A stretch of 64,000 nt of DNA. It comes from Senimuribacter intestinalis (GTDB lineage Bacteria; Bacillota; Clostridia; Peptostreptococcales; Anaerovoracaceae). The position numbers and the translations under genes were made by a program. The stretch covers positions 248,001 through 312,000 of the forward strand of contig CALPCJ010000002.1 in NCBI GenBank assembly GCA_943192975.1. Direction: 5' to 3'. Shown here piece after piece: positions 31,857-41,143 of this stretch. The notes under the pieces are model-generated. The model was not told where the DNA came from. It saw only the letters and a list, made by a program, of their open reading frames with translations, and made no database searches. Position 1 is the stretch's first letter. Each line of letters starts with the position of its first letter.

Positions 31857-33527
31857 TTAGTCTTCCAGCATGACTGCACCTTTGTTGGACGGTGCAACCA
31901 TCTTAGAATATCTGTAAAGCCAGCCGCTCTTTACATTCGGTTCGCGCGGCACATAAGTTTCACGCCGTTTTGCAAATTCTTCCTCTGAAACTTTCGCATT
32001 AACACTGGAGTTTGGAATATCGATTTCGATGATATCGCCTTCCTTAAGCAGTCCGATTTCGCCGTCGCTGGCAGCTTCCGGACAAACGTGACCGATAGAA
32101 GCACCACGGCTTGCACCGCTGAATCTACCGTCTGTAATCAGTGCTACGGTTTTATCCAGCTTCATCCCGGCAAGGGCACTGGTCGGATTGAGCATTTCTC
32201 GCATGCCCGGACCGCCCTTTGGACCCTCATAGCGGATTACGACTACGTCGCCGTCTACAATCTTTCCGTTGTAAATTGCATCAATGGCGTCTTCTTCACA
32301 GTCAAAAACTCTTGCCGGACCACTGTGGGTCAGCATTTCCGGTGCGACTGCACTTTTCTTAACAACACAGCCGTCCTTTGCGATGTTGCCCCAAAGAATA
32401 GCAAGTCCGCCTGTTTCGCTGTACGGATTGTCAGAAGGACGCATTGCGCCCGAATCCAGCGAACCTTTTCCTTCAATATTTTCACCTACGGTTTTTCCGT
32501 TTGCGGTCAAAAGTGTCGTATCGATGAGACCTTTTTTGGAAAGTTCAGCAAGAACACCCTGCACACCGCCTGCGTTATTCAGGTCGTGCATGTGTGTGCC
32601 GCCAGCAGGCGCCAGATGACACAGATTCGGTGTCTTTGCACTCATTTCGTTGAACAACTCCAGATTCAGTTCTACCCCTGCTTCGTGAGCAATTGCCAAA
32701 AGGTGCAATACGCTGTTTGAAGAACAGCCCAGTGCCATATCGCAGGCAAGAGCGTTTCTGATTGCCTTTTCGTTTACAATATCTCTGGCCTTAATATCTT
32801 TTTCAACCAGGTTCATGATTGCCATACCTGCGTGCTTTGCAATCATCATTCTGCCGCTGTGTACAGCCGGAACTGTGCCGTTGCCCGGCAGTGCGATGCC
32901 CAGCGCTTCGCATAGACAGTTCATGCTGTTTGCCGTATACATACCGGAGCAGGAACCGCAGCCCGGACAGGTATTCTGTTCAAATTCCAGCAGCCCTTCA
33001 TCATCGATGATATCCGCTTTGCGAGCGCCGACTGCCTCAAACATCTTGGAAAGAGATGTCTCTACACCGCCTACAAGTCCGCTCATCATAGGACCTCCGG
33101 AGCAAACCACAGCTGGAATGTTCAGACGCAGTGCGCCCATCAGCATGCCTGGTACGATTTTGTCGCAGTTCGGAACCAAAACCAGACCATCAAACTGATG
33201 CGCATTTGCCATAGTTTCTACGCTGTCTGCAATCAGTTCCCGGCTTGCCAGAGAATATTTCATACCGATATGCCCCATAGCAATACCATCACAAACACCG
33301 ATAGCAGGCACCATAATCGGTGTGCCACCTGCCATTCTGACACCAGCTTTTACTGCTTCGGTCACTTTATCTAAATGCATATGTCCGGGAACTATCTCAC
33401 TGTGTGCAGAAACCACACCGATCAGCGGACGTTCCAGTTCTTCTTTCGTGTAACCCATAGCATAAAAAAGGCTTCGCATCGGAGCCTTTTCTACGCCTTT
33501 GGTTACGTTATCACTTCTTCTTGACAT
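31857..33527 (-). CDS. ilvD: Dihydroxy-acid dehydratase
   Basis: Fe-S dehydratase producing the 2-oxoacid precursors of valine and isoleucine. All three cluster cysteines are in place: VGVCDGIAMGH, LVPNCDKIVPGML and NTCPGCGSCSGMYTANSM. The C-terminal segment RYEGPKGGPGMREML and ALITDGRFSGASRG are also intact. 556 residues, normal length. Last gene of ilvBNCD, 18 bases after ilvC. Enzymes of this family are oxygen-labile, consistent with an anaerobe. Confidence 0.97.
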   Translation of the reverse strand: MSRRSDNVTKGVEKAPMRSLFYAMGYTKEELERPLIGVVSAHSEIVPGHMHLDKVTEAVKAGVRMAGGTPIMVPAIGVCDGIAMGHIGMKYSLASRELIADSVETMANAHQFDGLVLVPNCDKIVPGMLMGALRLNIPAVVCSGGPMMSGLVGGVETSLSKMFEAVGARKADIIDDEGLLEFEQNTCPGCGSCSGMYTANSMNCLCEALGIALPGNGTVPAVHSGRMMIAKHAGMAIMNLVEKDIKARDIVNEKAIRNALACDMALGCSSNSVLHLLAIAHEAGVELNLELFNEMSAKTPNLCHLAPAGGTHMHDLNNAGGVQGVLAELSKKGLIDTTLLTANGKTVGENIEGKGSLDSGAMRPSDNPYSETGGLAILWGNIAKDGCVVKKSAVAPEMLTHSGPARVFDCEEDAIDAIYNGKIVDGDVVVIRYEGPKGGPGMREMLNPTSALAGMKLDKTVALITDGRFSGASRGASIGHVCPEAASDGEIGLLKEGDIIEIDIPNSSVNAKVSEEEFAKRRETYVPREPNVKSGWLYRYSKMVAPSNKGAVMLED

Positions 33528-33545
33528 AATAACTGTAACCTTTCT

Positions 33546-34541
33546 TTATTTCTTTAACCAGCTCATCATAGCACGGAGTTCAGCGCCAACCTTGCACAGC
33601 AGGTGGGAAGCCTCCATCTTTCTGGTTGCAAGGAATCTCGCTTTTCCACCAGCGTTGAATTCCTGAATAAATTCACTTGCGAAAGTACCGTCCTGAATTT
33701 CTCTGAGAACGTTTTTCATTTCTTTTCTGGTTTCGTCTGTAATCAGTCTTCTGCCGGTTCTGTAATCACCGTATTCAGCAGTGTTGGAGATGGAATATCT
33801 CATCTTATCGAAACCACCTTCGTTAATCAGGTCAACGATCAGCTTCATTTCGTGGATACATTCAAAGTAAGCCATTTCCGGTTCATATCCTGCTTCTACC
33901 AAAGTGTCAAAGCCAGCCTTCATCAGCTCAGTTACACCGCCGCACAGAACTGCCTGTTCACCGAAGAGGTCAGTTTCAGTTTCTTCTTTAAATGTAGTTT
34001 CCAAAATACCTGCTCTGCCAGCACCGATACCGCTTGCATAAGCCAGCGCATAATCTTTCGCTTTGCCGGAAGCATCCTGATAAACAGCAATCAGAGAAGG
34101 AACGCCCTTGCCTTCTACATACTGACTTCTTACAGTGTGTCCAGGTCCTTTTGGCGCAATCATGATAACATCGATGTCCTTAGCAGGAACGATCTGGTTA
34201 AAATGAATATTAAAGCCGTGAGCAAATGCGAGTACATTGCCTTCTTTCATGTGCTTTTCAATCTGTTCTTTATAAATCTTTGCCTGCAATTCGTCCGGTG
34301 TCAGCATCATAACGATATCGCCTGCTTCTGCAGCTTCTTCGATGCCCAAAACTTTGATTCCAGCAGCTTCAGCCTTTGCAGCATGAGCGGAACCCGGTCT
34401 CAAACCTACTACTACGTTCACACCGCTTTCGGCAAGGTTCATTGCATGTGCATGGCCTTGGCTTCCGAATCCGATAATGGCAACAGTTTTGCTGTCTAAC
34501 AAACCTAAGTTACAATCCTGGTCATAATACTTCGTAATCAT
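33546..34541 (-). CDS. ilvC: Ketol-acid reductoisomerase
   Basis: Class I enzyme of 331 residues that isomerises and reduces acetolactate or acetohydroxybutyrate. The Rossmann motif GFGSQGHAHAMNL, then LRPGSAHAAKAEA (the cofactor-choice loop with Arg and Ser, favouring NADPH), and the metal ligands in DLFGEQAVLCGGVTEL are visible. The start follows AAAGGAGATAGATAAA. Third gene of the ilvBNCD operon, 21 bases after ilvN. Confidence 0.97.
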   Translation of the reverse strand: MITKYYDQDCNLGLLDSKTVAIIGFGSQGHAHAMNLAESGVNVVVGLRPGSAHAAKAEAAGIKVLGIEEAAEAGDIVMMLTPDELQAKIYKEQIEKHMKEGNVLAFAHGFNIHFNQIVPAKDIDVIMIAPKGPGHTVRSQYVEGKGVPSLIAVYQDASGKAKDYALAYASGIGAGRAGILETTFKEETETDLFGEQAVLCGGVTELMKAGFDTLVEAGYEPEMAYFECIHEMKLIVDLINEGGFDKMRYSISNTAEYGDYRTGRRLITDETRKEMKNVLREIQDGTFASEFIQEFNAGGKARFLATRKMEASHLLCKVGAELRAMMSWLKK

Positions 34542-34562
34542 TTTTATCTATCTCCTTTAAAA

Positions 34563-35069
34563 TTAATTATCTTTTTTTGCGGTATTGCCTTCAATGCCGG
34601 TAATACCAGTTCTGCAGACTTCCAGCACATTGTATTCAGCAATAACCTTCATAAACCCGTCGATTTTCTCCGGTGTTCCGGTCAACTCGATAATCATACT
34701 GTCTCTGGAAAGATCTACAATCTTGCCTCTGTAAATATCTACGATTTCCTTGATTCCAGCACGCTGTGCCGGTGCTGCTTCAACTTTCAGCAGCAGCAGT
34801 TCTCTATAAAGGCTGTATTCCTGATCTAAAATATAGATTTCTTTTACTACCTCCAGCTTTTCAGTCTGGGTGATAATCTGCTGCATAGACTGTTCAGTCG
34901 CACTGAATACGATGGTAATTCTGGACAGGGTCGGATCATTGGTTGCAGACACTGTCAAAGAATCAATATTAAATCCTCTTCTGCCGAAAAGGCTGACAAC
35001 TTTCGTCAATACGTTTGCCTGATTCAGGACAAGAACGCTGACGATTTCTCTCTTTAATGGTTTATGCAT
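34563..35069 (-). CDS. ilvN: Acetolactate synthase small (regulatory) subunit
   Basis: Regulatory subunit (168 residues) with an N-terminal ACT domain (VSVLVLNQANVLTKVVSLFGR; FNIDSLTVSATNDPTLSRIT) and the conserved C-terminal ALS domain (LLKVEAAPAQRAGIKEIVDIYRGKI; MIELTGTPEKI). It stimulates the catalytic subunit and confers feedback inhibition by valine. The start follows GGGAGGGAACGCA. It lies 12 bases after ilvB. Confidence 0.95.
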   Translation of the reverse strand: MHKPLKREIVSVLVLNQANVLTKVVSLFGRRGFNIDSLTVSATNDPTLSRITIVFSATEQSMQQIITQTEKLEVVKEIYILDQEYSLYRELLLLKVEAAPAQRAGIKEIVDIYRGKIVDLSRDSMIIELTGTPEKIDGFMKVIAEYNVLEVCRTGITGIEGNTAKKDN

Positions 35070-35081
35070 TGCGTTCCCTCC

Positions 35082-36743
35082 CTAGTCAATAATCATATCT
35101 TCAACGGTTTTACCGTTTGGAATCATCGGAAGCACTCTTTCCTCTCTGGAAATGGTGCAGTCAATCCAAACCGGGCCTTCTTCCTTCAGAGCCTGCTCCA
35201 TTGCGGCCTTCAGTTCTTCTACAGAATCCGCACGGAATCCCTTTGCGCCAAAGGCTTCTGCCAGTTTTACAAAGTCGGTCTTCCTTTCCGGTGTGGTGTT
35301 GGAATAACGCTTATCATAGAATAGAGTCTGCCACTGGTAAACCATACCCAGCACCTTGTTGTTCATGATTATGGTGATAATTGGCAAGTTCTGACTTACT
35401 GCAGTACATGCCTCATTCAGGTTCATATGGAAAGAACCGTCGCCTGTAATATGTATCACCCTGTCATTTGGACAAGCCAGCTTTGCACCGATTGCTGCGC
35501 CATAGCCAAAGCCCATGGTGCCCAGTCCGCCGCTTGTTAGGAACTTCTTCGCCTTATTATGTCTGATATACTGCGCTGACCACATCTGATGCTGACCTAC
35601 GTCAGTTACATAAATGGTGTTTTCATCGGTCATATCGCAGAGAGTATCGATAATGTCTTTCGGGTGCAGCTCGCATTCGCCGGATCTGACCACTTTTGCG
35701 GTATTTCTCCAAGTGAGAACCTCCTGGTGCCAGGACTCATGTTTCTGTGCCTTTACTTCAGGCAGTGCGCGAATCAAAAATTCCTTTACATCGCCGACAC
35801 AGCACTTATCAATCATAACGTTCTTGTTGATTTCACTGCGGTCGATGTCAACCTGTACAATCTTTGCTCTGCGGCCGAATTTCTCTGGTGTCAAAGCTAC
35901 ACGGTCAGAGAATCTTGCTCCCAGTGTAATAACCAAATCAGCCTGGTCGATTGCTCTGTTTGCTGCTGCGGTTCCGTGCATACCTACAAGACCAAGATTC
36001 AGCTCATGGTCGTAGCCGATTACACCAGCCGCCATCAAGGTGTATGTCGCAGGAATATCTGCTTTCTCCAAAAATTCAACTACTTCCTTCTCTGCGCCTG
36101 AAGCAACTACACCGCCGCCAATATATGCAACCGGTCTTTCTGCCTCATTAACCATAGCAACAATTGCATCAATGTCTTCCTTGTCCATCTGCGGCACCGG
36201 TTTCAGCTGAAGCGGTGGTTTATTTGTATATTCAATGCTCGCAGCAGTTACGTCCTTCGTAATGTCCACGAGGACAGGACCCTTTCTCCCGCTGTTTGCA
36301 ATCTTGAAAGCTTCTCGAAGTGCTGGTTCAAGATCTTCTATCCTGTTTACGAAGAAATTGTGCTTCGTAATAGGAAGCGTGACACCGGTAATACTGATTT
36401 CCTGGAATGCGTCTCTTCCGATTAAGGAATCGGCAACATTGGCTGTAATGGCAACCATTGGAATACTGTCCATAAATGCTGTCGCTATGCCGGTGACCAG
36501 ATTGGTTGCCCCCGGTCCGCTAGTGGAAAAAACTACACCAGTTTTGCCTGTGGCTCTGGCATAGCCATCAGCCGCATGGGAAGCACCCTGTTCGTGGGCA
36601 GTGAGTACATGCTTAACCCTGTCGCTATACTTATAAAGTTCATCAAAGATATTCAGTGCAGTGCCGCCTGGATATCCAAATACAGTATCAACGCCATGAT
36701 CGAGCAATACTTCTATCACCACTTGTGATCCTGTCAATTTCAT
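35082..36743 (-). CDS. ilvB: Acetolactate synthase large (catalytic) subunit
   Basis: Thiamine-diphosphate enzyme, first common step of the branched-chain pathway. The 553 residues show the catalytic glutamate region AHEQGASHAADGYARATGK, FAD-binding LVGMHGTAAANRAI and the ThDP motif ITGDGSFHMNLNEACTAVSQNLP. It heads ilvBNCD; the start follows AAAAGGAGAGAGAGT. Transcription starts from a good sigma-A promoter 53 bases upstream, in a region shared with the divergent leu promoter. Confidence 0.97.
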   Translation of the reverse strand: MKLTGSQVVIEVLLDHGVDTVFGYPGGTALNIFDELYKYSDRVKHVLTAHEQGASHAADGYARATGKTGVVFSTSGPGATNLVTGIATAFMDSIPMVAITANVADSLIGRDAFQEISITGVTLPITKHNFFVNRIEDLEPALREAFKIANSGRKGPVLVDITKDVTAASIEYTNKPPLQLKPVPQMDKEDIDAIVAMVNEAERPVAYIGGGVVASGAEKEVVEFLEKADIPATYTLMAAGVIGYDHELNLGLVGMHGTAAANRAIDQADLVITLGARFSDRVALTPEKFGRRAKIVQVDIDRSEINKNVMIDKCCVGDVKEFLIRALPEVKAQKHESWHQEVLTWRNTAKVVRSGECELHPKDIIDTLCDMTDENTIYVTDVGQHQMWSAQYIRHNKAKKFLTSGGLGTMGFGYGAAIGAKLACPNDRVIHITGDGSFHMNLNEACTAVSQNLPIITIIMNNKVLGMVYQWQTLFYDKRYSNTTPERKTDFVKLAEAFGAKGFRADSVEELKAAMEQALKEEGPVWIDCTISREERVLPMIPNGKTVEDMIID

Positions 36744-36795
36744 ACTCTCTCTCCTTTTCTTTAGAATCTTATGGGCATTCTTTCGCCCTTATATT

Positions 36796-36823
36796 ATTAT
36801 AGCCGCAAGTATGTAAATGTCAA
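36796..36823 (-). promoter_or_regulatory. sigma-A promoter of ilvBNCD
   Basis: Minus strand TTGACA (36818-36823), 16-base spacer, TATAAT (36796-36801), about 50 bases before the ilvB ATG. No T-box lies between it and the gene. Confidence 0.8.
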
Positions 36824-36834
36824 CACTTTTTTTC

Positions 36835-36867
36835 AATATTTTTTGTTGTAATCCAACAAAAAATATT
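36835..36867. promoter_or_regulatory. Perfect 14-bp inverted repeat between the ilv and leu promoters
   Basis: AATATTTTTTGTTG and CAACAAAAAATATT flank five bases (TAATC). The dyad lies 12 bases upstream of the ilvB -35 box and 34 bases upstream of the leu -35 box, an ideal place for a repressor or activator that senses branched-chain supply. It is not a CodY box by sequence. A second, smaller dyad (TTTTGTG-AAAA-CACAAA) follows at about 36877-36893. Confidence 0.6.
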
Positions 36868-36900
36868 TTCAATTATTTTGTGAAAACACAAATTTTACTG

Positions 36901-36929
36901 TTGACAATTATGACTTTATCCTTTATATT
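36901..36929 (+). promoter_or_regulatory. sigma-A promoter of the T-box-leu operon
   Basis: TTGACA (36901-36906), 17-base spacer, TATATT (36924-36929). The transcript would begin near 36936 and run through the T-box leader. Confidence 0.8.
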
Positions 36930-36939
36930 ATTAAATAGC

Positions 36940-37198
36940 TGAAATTTACGTCTGCCAAGACGGGAATAAGCTATAATGTTGGTTTTGCAGAGAGCGGCGT
37001 TTGGTGAAAGTCCGTAAACCTTTTATAGTGTCTCACCCCCGAGCAGCGTTCAAAGAGTGGGCGCGCACTTTTCTACATTATATATAGAAAAAGCGTGTCA
37101 AAAAGAGTGGTACCGCGGAAACAAGGTTCTTACATCAATGTAACAAGTTTTCGTCTCTTTTGCGGTTTGGAAAAATCGTCAAAAGAGACGATTTTTTA
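36940..37198 (+). promoter_or_regulatory. T-box riboswitch leader, probable tRNA-Leu
   Basis: Classic T-box architecture. Stem I begins with AGAGAGCGGCG and GGTGAAAGTCC. A CTC codon followed by A (37032-37034, in GTGTCTCACCC) is in the expected specifier place, pointing to tRNA-Leu. The 14-nt T-box sequence GAGTGGTACCGCGG is at 37105-37118. The terminator pairs TCGTCTCTTTTG (37151-37162) with CAAAAGAGACGA (37180-37191) before a T run; uncharged tRNA would favour the competing antiterminator. The target is leuA, so leucine starvation turns on leucine synthesis. Confidence 0.93.
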
Positions 37199-37254
37199 TG
37201 CCCTAACCGCTAAGCTACTTTCCTACACTGATATACAAACGGAGGTATTACAAC

Positions 37255-38964
37255 ATGAAAAACTTTGAAAAGTACAGACCCGGCTACTTTACGCCGCCGA
37301 TGGACATTTCTCAGATGGAATGGCCGAAAAAAGATCACATTGAAAAAGCGCCGATGTGGTGCAGCGTTGACCTACGCGATGGAAACCAGGCGCTGGTCGT
37401 TCCCATGAGCCTGGAAGAAAAATTGGATTTTTTCCAGTATTTGGTTTCCCTCGGCTTTAAAGAAATCGAAATTGGCTTCCCTGCCGCGTCCGAAACTGAA
37501 TATGAATTCACCCGTACTCTGATTGAAAAGAATTTGATTCCCGACGACGTGACCGTACAGGTGCTGACTCAGTCCAGAAAGCACATCATCGACAAAACCT
37601 TTGAAGCCCTCCGCGGCGCAAAGAAAGCGATTGTACATTTATATAACTCCACTTCCTTTGCCCAAAGGCAGCAGGTGTTCCGGGCTTCCGAAGAAGAGAT
37701 TATTCAAATTGCCAAAGATGGTGCAGTGCTGATGAATGAATACGCGACAAAATTCCCAGAGACGAAATTCCAATTCGAGTATTCTCCGGAAAGTTTTACA
37801 GGAACGGAAATTGAGTTCGCAGAACGAATCTGCAACGAAGTCATCGACATCTGGCAGCCGACAGCGGATAATAAAGTCATCATCAACCTGCCAGCTACTG
37901 TGCAGATGTCTATGCCGCACGTTTATGCGAACCAGATTGAATACATGAGCAAACATTTACATAACAGAGAAAACGTTCTCATCTCCCTGCACCCACACAA
38001 CGACAGAGGCACCGGCGTTGCCGATGCTGAACTGGGGCTTTTGGCAGGCGGTGACAGAATTGAGGGTACCCTCTTCGGAAACGGTGAACGCACCGGCAAT
38101 GTAGATATTATCACCATTGCCATGAATATGTTTACCCACGGTATCGATCCTTGTCTGGACTTTTCCAATATGCCAGAAGTTGTAGAGAAGTACGAAGAAT
38201 ATACCGGCATGCACGTTGATCCGCGTCAGCCTTACGGCGGCGAACTGGTCTTCGCGGCGTTCTCCGGCTCTCACCAGGATGCGATTTCCAAGGGCATGAA
38301 ATGGAGAGAAGAAACAGATCCAAACAGATGGACGGTACCTTATCTGCCAATTGACCCCCATGATGTAGGCAGAGCCTACGACGGCGACGTCATCAGAATC
38401 AACAGCCAGTCCGGCAAAGGCGGCGTTGCCTATATTCTGGAACATAACTTCGGGTACGCAATTCCAAAGAATATGATGAGCGAAGTCGGCTACATGATGA
38501 AGGATATTTCCGACAAAAGCCACGAAGAACTTTCACCCGAAGAAATCTTTGAAGCGTTCAAGGCAGAATACATCAATGACTTTTCGCCGATCGACATTAC
38601 AGATGCATCCTTCAGCCACTTCTCCTCTACTAAGGATGACAATGAAGTGTACGGCGTAAGAATGCGTGCTGTGATCGACGGACAAAGCTACAATCTGGAA
38701 GCAGAAGGAAACGGTCGTCTGGACGCGGTGAGCAATGCGCTTCGAAAGACCGAATATCACTTTGACTATAAGTTCATCACCTATTCAGAACATGCCATCA
38801 GCGCGGATTCCAATTCCAAAGCAGCTGCCTATGTCTGCATCGCTGATGAAAAAGACAACTACTACTGGGGCGTCGGTACCCATGCCGATATCATTCTCGC
38901 TTCCGTCAATGCACTGGTCAGCGCACTGAACCGAATGAACAAGCGAATTCATTTCGTGAAGTAA
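37255..38964 (+). CDS. leuA: 2-isopropylmalate synthase (long form)
   Basis: Condenses acetyl-CoA with 2-oxoisovalerate, the committed step to leucine. The 569-residue protein is of the long LeuA type. Motifs: WCSVDLRDGNQAL (catalytic Arg/Asp), the metal-binding HPHNDRGTGVA, and GTLFGNGERTGNVD. The C-terminal LeuA dimer/regulatory domain starts near residue 430 (INDFSPIDITDASF) and mediates leucine feedback. Start after GGAGGTATTACAAC. It is the first gene after the T-box, and 395 bases containing island F separate it from leuC. Confidence 0.96.
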   Translation: MKNFEKYRPGYFTPPMDISQMEWPKKDHIEKAPMWCSVDLRDGNQALVVPMSLEEKLDFFQYLVSLGFKEIEIGFPAASETEYEFTRTLIEKNLIPDDVTVQVLTQSRKHIIDKTFEALRGAKKAIVHLYNSTSFAQRQQVFRASEEEIIQIAKDGAVLMNEYATKFPETKFQFEYSPESFTGTEIEFAERICNEVIDIWQPTADNKVIINLPATVQMSMPHVYANQIEYMSKHLHNRENVLISLHPHNDRGTGVADAELGLLAGGDRIEGTLFGNGERTGNVDIITIAMNMFTHGIDPCLDFSNMPEVVEKYEEYTGMHVDPRQPYGGELVFAAFSGSHQDAISKGMKWREETDPNRWTVPYLPIDPHDVGRAYDGDVIRINSQSGKGGVAYILEHNFGYAIPKNMMSEVGYMMKDISDKSHEELSPEEIFEAFKAEYINDFSPIDITDASFSHFSSTKDDNEVYGVRMRAVIDGQSYNLEAEGNGRLDAVSNALRKTEYHFDYKFITYSEHAISADSNSKAAAYVCIADEKDNYYWGVGTHADIILASVNALVSALNRMNKRIHFVK

Positions 38965-39000
38965 TGAACAAGCGATGTAATTAACGATACAGTTCTTGAA

Positions 39001-39291
39001 GTTGTGCAGATTTGCGAAATACAAGCCATTTTGCACAACTATGAGGCTTACAAAGTTTCAAAAGTTGTGCATATCCCGCAAAATCAGAGCTATCTGCACA
39101 ACCCAGACGAATCAAAACCCTCAAAAGTTGTGCATTTCATGCAAATACAAGCCATTTTGCACAACTATAAGGCTTACAAAGTTTCAAAAGTTGTGCATAT
39201 CCCGCAAAATCAGAGCTATCTGCACAACCCAAACGAATCAAAGCGCTCAAAGGTTGTGCATTTCATGCAAATATAAGGCATTTTGCACAAC
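39001..39291. repeat. Inverted-repeat island F inside the leu operon (63-bp period)
   Basis: Five 39-bp units, each GTTGTGCA - 23 bases - TGCACAAC: 39001-39039, 39064-39102, 39127-39165, 39190-39228 and 39253-39291. The spacing is exactly 63 bp throughout. Units 1, 3 and 5 share an inner sequence (GCAAATACAAGCCATTT-like); units 2 and 4 share another (TATCCCGCAAAATCAG), and the 24-bp spacers alternate too, so the array is a 126-bp duplication. Reading frames stay open through it only because 63 is a multiple of three. Fills most of the gap 38965-39359. Confidence 0.93.
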
Positions 39292-39359
39292 GCAGCAAGA
39301 ACCTGCACTTCACATCCGAAACCCCAACCCCATCAATTCCACAGGAGGTAATCAGAACA

Positions 39360-40640
39360 ATGGGAATGACAATGACACAGAAAATTTTAGCAGCCCATGC
39401 CGGTCTCGACACTGTCGCGGCCGGTCAGCTGATCGAATGTAATCTGGACGTGGTAATGGCAAACGACATTACCGGTCCTATGGCGCTGCCGATCTTCCGG
39501 CAAATGGCGGATAAAGTCTTCGACAAGGACAAAGTCGTACTGGTTCCAGACCATTTCACGCCGAACAAAGATATCAAGTCCGCACAGAACGCCAGAGATA
39601 TTCAGGACTTTTCCAGAGAACAAGGTCTCACCCACCACATGGTTCAGGGAAAATGCGGCGTAGAACACGGTATTCTGCCTGAACAGGGTATCGTTTATGC
39701 CGGTCAATGTATTATTGGCGCTGACTCTCACACCTGCACCTACGGCGCGCTAGGCGCATTCGGCACCGGCGTCGGCACCACCGACATCGCAAGAGGTATG
39801 GCGACCGGTCAGGCATGGTTCAAAGTGCCTACCGCGATCAAATTCGTACTGAAAAATAAACCATCCCGCTATGTAACAGGCAAAGACATCATCCTACACA
39901 TCATCGGAAAAATCGGCGTAGACGGCGCTCTATATCAATCCATGGAATTTGTCGGCGACGGCACCTGCTACTTAACCATGGACGATCGTTTCACCATCTG
40001 CAACATGGCAATCGAAGCCGGCGCTAAAAACGGTATCTTCCCGGTCGACGAACAGACCATCGCTTACATGGAAGAACACGCACCGGGAAAAGACTACCAG
40101 ATTTTCACAGCAGATGACGACGCAATCTATGAACAAACCATCGAAATCGACCTTGCTGAGATTAGACCGACCATAGCATTTCCGCACCTGCCGGGCAACG
40201 CCCACACCATCGATGAGATTGAAGCCAGCGAAAAAATCATGATTGACCAGGTTGTCATCGGCTCCTGCACCAACGGTCGCATGAGCGATATGAGAAAAGC
40301 AGCCGCAATCCTGAAAGGCAAAACCGTACATCCAGAGGTTCGTGTCATGGTCATCCCTGCCACCCAGAAAATCTTCCTACAGTGTATGGAAGAAGGTCTT
40401 GCCAAGATTTTCGTAGAAGCAGGATGCGCCTTCAACACTCCTAGCTGCGGCGCCTGCATGGGCGGTCACATGGGTGTCATGTGCAAAGGCGAAAAATGCG
40501 TATCCACATCCAACAGAAACTTTGTGGGTCGTATGGGCGATGTGGAATCCCTGATTTACCTGGCTTCCCCAGAAGTTGCTGCAGCCAGCGCTCTGGCAGG
40601 CTATATCGCAAATCCTGAAAAGATTGGAGGAGAAAAATAA
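39360..40640 (+). CDS. leuC: 3-isopropylmalate dehydratase large subunit
   Basis: Catalytic Fe-S subunit (426 residues) of isopropylmalate isomerase, aconitase family. Cluster ligands: VIGSCTNGR (first Cys) and FNTPSCGACMGGHMG (second and third); substrate-site GADSHTCTYGALGAFGTGVGTTD is intact. It belongs to the shorter HacA/LeuC group common in Clostridia and archaea. The ATG at 39360 lies 11 bases after GGAGG; an in-frame ATG two codons later is possible. Followed by leuD with a one-base overlap (TAATG). Confidence 0.96.
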   Translation: MGMTMTQKILAAHAGLDTVAAGQLIECNLDVVMANDITGPMALPIFRQMADKVFDKDKVVLVPDHFTPNKDIKSAQNARDIQDFSREQGLTHHMVQGKCGVEHGILPEQGIVYAGQCIIGADSHTCTYGALGAFGTGVGTTDIARGMATGQAWFKVPTAIKFVLKNKPSRYVTGKDIILHIIGKIGVDGALYQSMEFVGDGTCYLTMDDRFTICNMAIEAGAKNGIFPVDEQTIAYMEEHAPGKDYQIFTADDDAIYEQTIEIDLAEIRPTIAFPHLPGNAHTIDEIEASEKIMIDQVVIGSCTNGRMSDMRKAAAILKGKTVHPEVRVMVIPATQKIFLQCMEEGLAKIFVEAGCAFNTPSCGACMGGHMGVMCKGEKCVSTSNRNFVGRMGDVESLIYLASPEVAAASALAGYIANPEKIGGEK

Positions 40641-41128
40641 TGGACGCAAAAGGCAAAGTTTTGAAATATGGTGATAACGTAGACACTGACGTCATCATTC
40701 CCGCAAGATACTTAAATTCCTTTGACGCAAAGGAACTGGCAACCCACGCGATGGTCGACATTGATCCAACCTTTGTGGAACGACTGGAACCTGGCGACAT
40801 CATGGTCGCCGGTAAAAACTTCGGCTGCGGTTCTTCCAGAGAGCACGCCCCACTGGTACTGAAAACAGCGGGCGTCAGCTGCTTAATCGCAGAGAGTTTT
40901 GCAAGAATTTTCTATAGAAACGCCATCAACATCGGCTTTCCAATTCTGGAATGTGAAGAAGCCGCCAAAGACATCGCGGAAGGCGACGCCGTGGAAGTAG
41001 ACTTTCAGACCGGCGTCATCTATAACCGGACAAAAGGCGCTGAGTATCAGGCACAGCCATTCCCGGAATTTTTGCAGAAAATGATTGGCGCAGGTGGTCT
41101 GGTTAATTATGTCAATTCCAACAAATAA
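40640..41128 (+). CDS. leuD: 3-isopropylmalate dehydratase small subunit
   Basis: Swivel-domain subunit of 162 residues that completes the LeuCD enzyme. Motifs: YGDNVDTDVIIPARYL and the substrate loop NFGCGSSREHAP. Its ATG overlaps the leuC stop codon, with GGAGGAGAAAA just before, so synthesis of the two subunits is coupled. Confidence 0.96.
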   Translation: MDAKGKVLKYGDNVDTDVIIPARYLNSFDAKELATHAMVDIDPTFVERLEPGDIMVAGKNFGCGSSREHAPLVLKTAGVSCLIAESFARIFYRNAINIGFPILECEEAAKDIAEGDAVEVDFQTGVIYNRTKGAEYQAQPFPEFLQKMIGAGGLVNYVNSNK

Positions 41129-41143
41129 CAAGGAGAAAGATCA

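Noticed and set aside
39001..39291. CRISPR array
   Set aside because: Repeat ends are inverted arms, the inner segments and spacers alternate and recur, and no cas gene is present. CRISPR spacers should be unique.
39004..39442. Two overlapping open frames through island F that look like proteins with 21-residue repeats
   Set aside because: They stay open only because the 63-bp unit is a multiple of three. There is no good start site, the frames read different peptides from the same DNA, and one runs into leuC.
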